Shown here: positions 54,901-64,000 of the stretch, piece by piece
Position numbering within the stretch: the stretch's first letter is position 1
How the letters are laid out: each line of letters opens with the position of its first letter
NCBI RefSeq assembly: GCF_001039355.2
Contig: NW_019776066.1
Span: 1-64,000, forward strand
Source of the DNA: Lingula anatina
Taxonomy: Eukaryota > Brachiopoda > Lingulata > Lingulida > Lingulidae
DNA: 64,000 nucleotides
Direction of reading: 5' to 3'
Notes under the pieces: model-generated
Seen by the model: the letters and a program-made list of their open reading frames with translations, nothing else
Databases searched by the model: none
Told to the model about the DNA's origin: nothing
Position numbers and translations under genes: made by a program

Positions 54901-57900
54901 GTATCACCTCTCTAGAAAGAATCCTAGCTGTTGGCACGTCGCACACATCAGACAGCGCCACAAAGTCACCAAATGAGGACATGCGATCTGCACCTCGTGC
55001 ACGTGCATATGCCGTGGCCAGAGGTGTGAGATCGTCCTTCATGTCGTCCACCATGCAAACCTTGGCTTCTTCTGATGATAGTGGGACACCTACAGCAGCT
55101 CCTGAAGATATATACAGATTTATTCAACACAGAGAGAAAAGAAGATATCAAATATTATATCAATGATTGCATGAGTATGTTGGAAATGAGTTAATCAGAA
55201 TGAATTCAACGACAGTCTCTAGCGGAGTTTGATTGATCTACATAGAATGATAGTTTCATTGTAAATGAGCCCACAGAATCTACAAATATATGTATATTTA
55301 TGTATATGAAGATGTGTACACCTTCTGCCAGTATTAAACTCACTGCCGAAGGCCCCATTCAGAATAGGGGATTAACTAGTCTGAGGGTCAAATATGGCGA
55401 CCCACTACAAAGCTTGCCATCTAATCGGATAATAGACACCGAATAGATATCACGTGGGCAGGTATTCAAGTAGGTTGGCCATATTTGACCCTCAGACTAG
55501 TAAGTCCCCTATGTATTCTGAATGAGTCCAAAGAAAAATATCAACAAATGGTCATTCTCTCATTTTGAATTAATACTTCACAATCAGAACCATTTTCTTA
55601 CCTGCTGGGCTGACGTGTTTGAAGGAAGTTGCTGCGGGGAGATCAAGGACTTCTTTCAACTCTTTGACCAGCTGCCATGCATTCAAGGCATCACACAGGT
55701 TGATGAACCCTGGGGAACCACACACCACTGAAAAGAGTTCATATAATAGTACCTATAACTTTGTAAAAATTCTCTTAATTAAAACCTTCTATTACATTTT
55801 TTGCTCATTCCTGATCAAAGACATACAACAAACAACTGAATAAACATAACTGCTTGAAAACACAAGTTAATATCTTGTAATGGAGAATAGGGAAAAAATT
55901 CAGTTAAAATTTCTCCTTATCTAACCAGATTATGCTCTAACTGAACTTTGAATATATTGTACCAACATCACGTGAGAACAGTAAGTTATAATAATATATT
56001 GATTTTAAGTCTAAAATCCATAAGATGTTCAGTTAGCTTAACAATGTATAATTTTTATAAAATTTTATAGGAAAGAATGATAAAGATATATATATATATA
56101 AATAGTTAAAAATCCAAGATTTCACTTATGTAATGTATTTCTTTTTGAACATGAGCAAAGTATTTAAGTCATAATTCCTGTGCTTCTATTTGTCTTAAGT
56201 GAATCAGCAGCTTATTGTATTCTACCAGTGCAGCTATACCAAAATCTATGTCACCCTACATTTTGAACAACGTTCTACCCGTCTACATTTCACCTACCTT
56301 TCATGGGCAGTTTTGGCATGGTTGTGTACAGTTGTGCTGGTTTCTGGTGGGGGTTCATCCCATAGCGTAGAGGTAGGTGCGACACACCTTCACTGAACTG
56401 CCGCCTAAAGTAGTCTGATATGGCTGCATCATACTCCGCTGTGTGGTTGAAGGCCTAGGAAGCAGGAAGAGAAGAAATGATGGTTGAGATATGGTACACA
56501 AACCTTTACATGTTTGATTTCTGCTAATTTTGGTCTCAAGAAAAAAAAAAAAAAAAAAAAACTAGAAGTTCTACAAACATTATATGGGACTTGCAATACT
56601 TTATCAAACTTACAAAATAATTCAGGTTATCATCTAAAAAATAAATACCAACACACACACACACACACTATTATTATAAATTACATTACATTATTATAAA
56701 TTATGACATATAACTTAGAAAAGTCCAACATCCAGTTGTATCTTGGTGCAACCTTTTTATTTTCATCCTCACAAGAAATCATCACTGTTTGATAAATTTT
56801 TGATTTTTTATTGATCAGGCCAAAATCAAGCAGTTTGTCTAATACAGAAATGGGTCAGAAAAACCCAGAGCCAGGTATAAATCCAGCAAGATCACCTTCA
56901 CTGCCAGAGCTTTCCTGGTTTCTATCTTTGTATCTTTATCATAGGACGAGGAGATCTCTTCTCCAACACTGTCGTAATCCTGAGGATCGCAGACAACTGT
57001 CACACGCTCATGGTTCTTCGCAGCCGCTCGTAACAAAGTAACGCCACCTGGAGCACAATTATAGATGTCAGCACAAGGTTCCATTACAAATAAATAAATA
57101 AATAAATAAATGTGAAATCATCTCCATTTTGTAATTGGAATAATACTACACAAATGAATTTTAAACAGAAGACTAAATTGGTGAATTCACTTGAAATAAA
57201 AACTTCATTTAAATATAAAGTATCTTATGTGTGCTGTTATTCTAGGCAAAATGTTACATAAAAAATTATTAAAGTCAATCACTGAGATCATTCAAATAAC
57301 TGAAGTTATGCCAAAACATTTTGAACTAAACTTACTGAGATAATAACATAATAGACTTTAAGGTGCTGTTGTTTAAAGCTATATGTTTTTGCTTTAAAAT
57401 GATGAGATATGCTGCCCATTACTAGTTACCTATATCGATATCTTCAATGGCGTCACTCACAGTCACATTCTCAGCGGATACAGTTTTAACAAATGGATAC
57501 AGATTACAAACAACAACCCTAAAATAATAATAAGAAGAATACAGAGTAAAGATTAATTCTTCTTAATTACATTAAACTTATGTTTACTTAAACTTATGTT
57601 TAACTATGTTTACTTAAACTTATGTTTACTTAAACTTATGTTTAACTATTTTTCCAATAGTATTACAATGTGTAAAATGTCAACTATCAGTAAGCAGTTT
57701 TTGTGCATCAAATAACACAAAGGCACATATGAATTTCAAAGGCATAAACAATGCTATTTTTTTCAGTAATCTTAAGTTTAGATAGATTCTTAACCTTATT
57801 AGGGAAATCCCTTGTTTGCCTATGTCATACAAGTCTCCATCTGTAAGCCGGGCTAGAATACCTGGCAAAAAACAAAATGCTTTTGATCAATGTTTGAACA

Positions 57901-60430
57901 AAAGATTTCTGGGGTAGCGCTAACACTCGCCAATTTAGCCAAATGCTAAAACTGACTTAAACTGGCTAAACAAAAAGGGCTTGATTTGACTAATTTCAGT
58001 CAAATTAAAGCCATTTGGATAACAAATTGTCAAAAATGTGGTGCTTTGGCTAAGGAAAAAAAAATTCTAGCGCTACCCCAGGATTTCTAAATGCCCATTA
58101 AAATATTATATATTCAGGGAAAATTTACTAAGTAAATAAATATGTTGTCCAATAGCTGACAGAGATTTAAAAAGAGAGGAACTGACAATAAAAAAAAAAG
58201 ACACACACAAAACCCATTTTATGAAACATCACAAAAGAATTTAAGCCTAAAACTTGGTCTGAGCTTTTCAATCAAATTTTTGTCTACATTCACCCAAGAT
58301 AAACTGACCAGAAGTAGTTCAAATGAATACTGCATTTTTTTTATTACAATAAAGACATGGCTAAATTTTTGAATTAACATTAATTTTTTTACGTGTACAA
58401 GCACTATTATGGATTTATCATGAACTGCATTGCACTAATTTATCTGCCAATTTTCATGGAATAAAGTTTTTGTTACACCTGCCCATGGCAAGAACACTGT
58501 CCATACCTCCATGAACAGCAGGATGAAGTGTCTTTACTCTCCCTTCTAACATCTCTGGCGCTTTGGTCACTTCACTGACCTCTCTGAAAATAAACAATAT
58601 AAAATTATGGAAATTTTATAAACATTTTGCAAAAGGCAAATGGCCTAAAAAATTATTAGTTCAAAAGATCAATGGTCTGAAAATCAATTGGTTTACAGCA
58701 AAGAATTAAAGAGACACTGCCAAAAAAAAAACAAAAAAAACATAGTTGGAGCAAAACCAATGCGGTTCTCCATCAGCAAGGCTTCAGAATCCTGAACCTT
58801 TGGACTAGCCATCAATACATGCACTATGGGATGTCAGGGACCACTCTGGATAATTCTGTATGTCTTTCTGTCAATCATAAAAAATCAACAAGAGAACATG
58901 GTGGAAATGATGAAATCATGTCAAGTTTTGATTTCTTCAGCCAATTTTATTTTATAATTATTTTAGCAATTTTAATTTGGTTAAAACCAGTAATTACTAA
59001 CAATCCCACAGCTATAGCATTTAGAAGTGAACAATGGCAAACACAGTACAGTGATAACAAAAAGGACAACAAAACATTCCTTAGTATCTTCAATATCTTA
59101 AATAAACTAAACCACTCACTGTATCGGAATGCCCGCATCCCTGATGGCCTTGGCTGTCCCTCCCGACCCTATCAACTTCAACCCAGAGGCATGTAGAACC
59201 TTGGCAAAGGGCACCAGGCCCTGCTTGTTAGAAACACTTAACAAAGCTGAAAAATTATAATGTTAATGTCATTAAATATCAAAACTGCGACAAATAAATT
59301 GAGAACTCTTAAGGGATGTTTTTTAAGGGGATAACAACTGTTCATTTTTGGAGAAAAAAAAAATGGATCCAAAAGGTTCCAAAAGTCCAAAGGTTCTCAA
59401 GAAAGAAAAAAAAAGTGTCAAAAAAGAAAACATATACATGCATGCAGTCAAGTTACACAAATACAGATGCATAAAAAAACATCCGTCTTGCTGGCAGACA
59501 AACGATATAGATCTACAGGCATATCATGTAACATGTTTCGCACGTACCATACATTGACTTTTAAAAGGCATCACAAAATCTATCATAAAGTACTGCCATA
59601 AAGTTGGAGATTTCTTTCAGCATTACGTCAGAGACTATTCTGATTCTCGTAGCTACCCTGTGTTATTTTGAATTGCTTGTAGGCTCTCCAGAGGGTCGTC
59701 CTTAATTCCCATTTGATGATTCTTCTGGCAGTAAAATATTAATTAACAACTTGTTCAAGATGTATTAAGGACTTCCCAATGTTAATTGTCTAACTAAAAC
59801 TCCTTGCACTCATTCGAACAGCTTTATCTTCTAACTTGCAAAATAAACCAAATAAATAAATAATAATAATAAAATGGAAATAAAAAACTGAATTATTTCT
59901 TTATTTGGCAAAGCCAATGGGGCTGGAGTTCTGTTTCAATTTTTCAACTTTTTTCAAGTGATAAATTAGCTGAACTTAAAACTGATGAGCCCCATGACCA
60001 GCCAATCAAATTGCCCGCTACGTTCTCTTTCTAAAATTAACACACTAAACAAAACAACATGCCATAGTGGATGTTAACTCAACACTCAGTCATGTAGCTA
60101 CACGAGGAAATCATATAGGCCATGGCTAAAATATGATAGAATGGAATTCTCTTTGTACTGTGAAGAGTAAACGGGACGATATTTTTTCATCACCTGTCAG
60201 TTGCTAACAATGCGATAACACAGTCGCATGTCGAGTCAAATGCACCGAATGACACCTACAAAACCTAGACAAAATCAATAAATTCTAAACACTTTTGAAA
60301 CGTCACAAACCGCGAAAAACTTACACGGATATATCATTACGGTTTTGTGTTATCTTCTCAAGTTTTTGCATGCGAGATCTATCTTGTACACTTTTCTGAA
60401 AGCGTACTTACCGAGTTCACTTGCCGCCAT
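51988..60430 (-). CDS. ATIC: Bifunctional purine synthesis enzyme ATIC (AICAR formyltransferase / IMP cyclohydrolase)
   Basis: Fifteen minus-strand exons: 60430-60412, 59246-59120, 58583-58507, 57861-57795, 57518-57430, 57047-56896, 56454-56298, 55727-55602, 55101-54908, 54652-54563, 54221-54093, 53598-53432, 52960-52852, 52453-52298 and 52107-51988; 1779 nt, 592 residues, the same length as human ATIC, with every phase consistent. The N-terminal IMP cyclohydrolase part (about 1-199) has [17 protein letters not shown] and [13 protein letters not shown]. The C-terminal formyltransferase part has [12 protein letters not shown] with Lys266-His267, the catalytic pair at the human numbering, then [40 protein letters not shown] and [15 protein letters not shown]. 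It does the last two steps of IMP synthesis in the cytosol as a homodimer. The 53432 donor (GTGGGT) was chosen to restore NWWLRHHP. Confidence 0.97.
54412..54432 (+). repeat. Poly(C) tract
   Basis: A C run with one T, followed by an A run, in an ATIC intron. Confidence 0.9.
55354..55527. mobile_element. Foldback MITE in an ATIC intron
   Basis: CATTCAGAATAGGGGATTAACTAGTCTGAGGGTCAAATATGGC and its inverse ending ATTCTGAATG bound 174 bp between ATIC exons 55101 and 55602. The ACTAGT/GGCCATATTTGAC core relates it to the foldbacks at 22.05 and 33.5 kb. Confidence 0.7.
57580..57655 (+). repeat. Short tandem repeat, ACTTATGTTTACTTAA-type
   Basis: Five or so imperfect units of ATGTTTACTTAAACTT in an ATIC intron. 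Confidence 0.75.
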
Positions 60431-60434
60431 CCTT

Positions 60435-60440
60435 CACGTG
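60435..60440 (-). promoter_or_regulatory. E-box CACGTG in the ATIC leader
   Basis: A CACGTG lies 5 bp upstream of the ATIC start codon. Canonical E-boxes near the start are typical of MYC-type control of purine genes in animals; applying that here is an inference. Confidence 0.35.
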
Positions 60441-60926
60441 TAGCCGGTGCTTTCAATCGACCTTCACCTGAAATTGATCACTAAAAATAAAGAGGGCAGC
60501 ACTTCTGTGGTTAATTCCTTTCACGTTTTTCACTTTGTTACTTCTTTCATATTTTTTCAAAACCACTTTATCCGTCTATATTTGTGCATACTTCTCGTGT
60601 CGGATATTTCTTCTTTGTAAGAAGCGTGTACTTATTTCTATGTGAAAAAGTCAAGTCAAAAGGCATTCCACGCCAAAAGTGTAAACAAAACCCAACATCC
60701 CTTTAAATTGAACTCGCCCACAATCAATAAACAGCAGCAGCTGGTGTTAGAAGCGAGAGGCAGAATACAGAGGTGGGACGATTTTTCTTCTTGTAAAATT
60801 TTTGGGTTAAACAAGTGTATTTCGCTTTAATTACTTTGTCGATTTACTGTATGTACGCATTAAGCCCTTGCGGTCTAATATTTTCTCCTTGAGAGGAGAA
60901 TAAGGTATGTTTCAGAGCGCGAAAAT

Positions 60927-61175
60927 ATGCAGAATTCCATGCAGAAACTGGATATAAGCCGGGCGGTTGTTTTCTTGCTACCTCTTGTGCCACTGCCATT
61001 ACTGGCACTGGCAAGTGCATTTAGCTGCCAACACAATTTACGATTTATTGATTTAGTCGGCTGGTCATCAAATGCGGTCTTACTGTTTAATACCAGAGCT
61101 AAATTAGTTGGAGATACATCTGGAATGGACGTCATGGCTGTGATATTGATCATGATATTGGGTGTGAAGATATGA
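60927..61175 (+). CDS. Short hydrophobic ORF, unrecognised
   Basis: An 82-residue open frame beginning about 500 bp from, and divergent to, the ATIC start. It has a strongly hydrophobic segment near residues 13-33 (AVVFLLPLVPLPLLALASAF) and a second near the C terminus (VMAVILIMILGV), with FIDLVGWSSNAVLLFNTRAK between. It could be a small two-pass membrane protein, the first exon of a longer gene whose other exons lie beyond 64 kb, or chance. The sharing of a divergent promoter with ATIC is the main positional argument. Confidence 0.35.
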   Translation: MQNSMQKLDISRAVVFLLPLVPLPLLALASAFSCQHNLRFIDLVGWSSNAVLLFNTRAKLVGDTSGMDVMAVILIMILGVKI

Positions 61176-64000
61176 TTTGTATTTTGAATTTTATCGATGA
61201 CTAACTTTAAGAAGGAAATGCTTTAAAACACTGCCATATTAATGTTCCTGAGGTAGTTGCTAACAGTGCAGTAGAAAATCAAAATGTGAATCATGTTATA
61301 ATATTCACTGGAAATGTGCATTTGCTATGATTTACTAGTACTTGCCTTGTAAATTGTAATTATTTCTCTTGCTTTTCATAGTAATGAGAGCAGACATATT
61401 TAGTATAATCAGTGATTTGCAAGGCAATTTATACAAAGGTACAATGTTAACTTATAAGTTCTCACTCCCCCCCCCCTCCCCTGCACGGTGACATTAGAAC
61501 ATAATTAGGCATTGTTTAGATGCATAACACAATGCTTGCATTATTGATTATTGTGCATTTATTTATTTATAATGGAAGCAATCAAATTATGCCACAAATA
61601 GCCAAACATGTGTCATTCAATTTATTTTACACATATTTTTGGACATGGAGGTGAGATTTTTTTTGCAGGTGAAGCAATGTAGTTGCATTATTTAGCTTTC
61701 TAGAGCTCGTATTTGTGTCTCAGTGATTTTTATATGCACAGTAGATAGCATTGTTGTCCTGTCACGGTTGCTTTTCAGGTTCAGGGTCTGTATAAGCTAC
61801 TAGTACACTTTGGAAAATTGATGACTTAAATAGACTGGTCATTGCAAAAGAGCTCTAGCTTCACTGAACTCCCCCCCCCCCCCCACCCCTCCATGACCAA
61901 ATAACTTGTCCGAACTGAAGAAAGCAGACTTAAGAAAACCAGAAAAAAAACTAGCATATATTTAAATATTGTGACCTTTCAAAGTGTCCCATTAAAGACT
62001 GCTGCACTTTAAAAGTATATTACCCTAGATGTGAAAGCTACTGTACTGCCTTCATCACTTTATACCATGAGGTCACAATATTTAACTTCGTTAGAGCATA
62101 GTAAAGCACAGCCTGTTAAACAGGACCATAAGCCCCAGAGAGAATGTCACCATCTGTTTTGGTAGTGGTCATCATCTTGTCGTTGGTGTGACAAGGAGGA
62201 GGTAACATCTGCTCGCCCTCTCCCAGCGGACCAACAATTAAGTGGTTAAGATTCCTGGCCCAGGGATATTTAATTTTGCAGTTAATGGATTAAGCTTCAG
62301 GGCCAGTATGGTACGTGCCATCGTTGCATTGTGCTTCTTTGCCTGGAGTGAATAGTTGCTTTTTAGACCCATTTAAAAAGAACGTAGAAGCAAGAATTAA
62401 CGTATTGAAACTGGGAGTTAGATACAAAGGCCGAAGGAATAAGTGGTATATAGCTGTCAAATCTTTTTTTTTTTTTTTCAGCTGTCAGGTGATTCATTAA
62501 CTGAAGTCTGACAATGAATTCTACTTCTTAACAAGCTATCTCTGTAAAAGTGTATTGATGTATAGTATATGATAGGATTTTTCCCAGTAATCATTCCATT
62601 ACAGCCCTTAAGTCAATCTCTCTCTCTCTCTCTCATATACATAATTTCTTGTTTCTCTCTCATATACATTTCATAGCAGTAACATGATCATTAATCTTTA
62701 TCTGCCCTCTAGCCACCATATAATGGATTGTTTTGTGATGGAAAAGACAGCAAATTATTGATTTTCTCTTGGGTGATCAGACAGCATAGAGAAGACTAGA
62801 TCTTTACACTGCGCAGGAAAGAGGAGATTATTGCACAGAAAGTGCGTCTTGTGCTTGAATTTGAACATGCCTTCGGCTTGCTCTAGATCAGGAGTTGTAT
62901 TTATGGTTTGAAAACTTAAAAAATAATGGAATTCCAAGAAAAAAGCTCTTTATAATATGTAAAATGCATTTCAGAATTGTTAAGCCAATACCATATATAT
63001 ACCATGTGTTACAATATGTGAGTAATTTGCACTGACCATTGTTCATAGCCAGCCATTTTTTTAATAGTTTTAAACTTTTAATAATGTATACTTGTACTTC
63101 AAATATGCTGCAAAAAGCTACTAAAATCACACAACTTTTTATCTCTGCCTTATACATAAATTAAATGTGAACAAGCCCTGCCATATACCCAGTTCCAGAT
63201 TCCTAAGATCCAGATCACCCAGATCAAGTTAGATGGTGTATGCTTGTTTTAGCACTAGGATAGAAGTTTGGTTATTTAGACAAGATATATTCTGGTTATC
63301 AGCCAACAGATAGCTTTGACTAGAATTACTGGAATGGACTATTGTTCCTGACCATATCCGCTCTGTGTTTTAGCTATACCCATTATAAATGCCATATAAA
63401 GATATAGATTAATTGATTACGGTAATTGCTGTATTTCAATTTGATGTTTGGGTGGGTTCAGAATGGTAAAGTAAACCAGTGGGCTTTTTTTTGTAATGTT
63501 GATTATAGTCCTTTGCTTGTAGATTATGAGATAAAATTGATGTGTTTTTAATAAGGATAATCTTTTCTTAATTCATTTTTAATATATAGAAGAGTACAGG
63601 ATGTTTCTATGAGTATTCCTTAATAAGATAGTACCATGGCTCTGAATAAAGTATTGATAAATATAATTAAAACAAGTAATATGAGTTTTGACGTTTGCTT
63701 GGAAATTTATTGCCAAAATATGGTATATATCAGTCCAGAAAAAAAAGTGTGATAAGCTCCTTGAGTTGGGGTCTTATTCATAATTTAGAATTCATGTGGT
63801 CTCAATTTAAAGGAACAGTGGATTGAGAGAGTTCCTTTCTGAGGGAAATGTCATGCCAGGTAAAAAAAGTTCTTAGTGCTTCTGTAGGGATTTAAATTAG
63901 AAATAAGATTTTTTTGGGGGGAGAGGAGAAAGAAAGACAAAAATTAAAGAGCACTTAGAGAATACAGGCCTCGACAAAAAAGTGCATGATTAAATGGGAT
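61176..64000. other. No gene recognised
   Basis: AT-rich sequence with poly(C) near 61467 and 61869, a (CT)n run at 62616-62634 and no domain-bearing frame. It could be 3' UTR or intron of the plus-strand ORF at 60927, or intergenic DNA. Confidence 0.5.

Overview
The window is eukaryotic nuclear DNA from a marine-type invertebrate. It is AT-rich, most genes are cut into short exons with GT-AG introns, and it carries many microsatellites and small foldback transposons. There are no bacterial-style operons. The lineage cannot be fixed from sequence alone. Frequent TAGGCCTA motifs and copies of an element with CAGGCCCGTAGCC ends would fit an echinoderm, hemichordate, mollusc or similar animal, which is an inference.

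Layout. (1) 2.7-10.3 kb, plus: a gene for an ankyrin-repeat/death-domain protein, built from a tandem array of about 420-bp exon-intron modules that each encode one ankyrin repeat. (2) 14.3-21.0 kb, plus: a coiled-coil ubiquitin-binding adaptor of the NEMO/optineurin/TNIP class with a UBAN motif, a UIM-like helix and a C-terminal C2HC zinc finger. (3) 21.7-31.1 kb: repeat-rich DNA with two large direct duplications, an approximately 0.94-kb foldback element, a 48-bp minisatellite and two extra copies of the adaptor gene's promoter. (4) 31.6-37.8 kb, minus: a type I membrane protein with three CUB-like domains and a PPxY-bearing tail. (5) 39.9-41.6 kb, plus: a small single-pass membrane protein. 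(6) 43.0-45.2 kb, minus: a four-exon, 83-residue protein resembling human NCBP2AS2. (7) 52.0-60.4 kb, minus: a complete 15-exon ATIC gene (bifunctional purine synthesis enzyme, 592 residues predicted). (8) 60.9 kb, plus: an unrecognised short hydrophobic ORF.

The most interesting signal is regulatory. The consensus kappaB decamer-type site GGGGATTCCCC occurs five times, and a GGGGAATTCCCC once. All six lie upstream of, or in copies of, the promoters of the two genes whose domains (death domain; UBAN/UIM/zinc finger) point to NF-kappaB-type signalling. At the adaptor gene the site sits 15 bp before a TATA box. That whole block (kappaB, TATA, leader, splice donor) recurs at 22.4 and 26.0 kb with no visible coding gene downstream. 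This suggests a small inducible innate-immunity locus with feedback control.

A caution on assembly: three isolated single N bases (24907, 30061, 36415) each lie at the junction of two near-identical direct copies. These duplications are therefore probably the two haplotypes of a very heterozygous genome placed in tandem, not real duplications. Longer gaps lie at 17061-17284 and 45375-46330.
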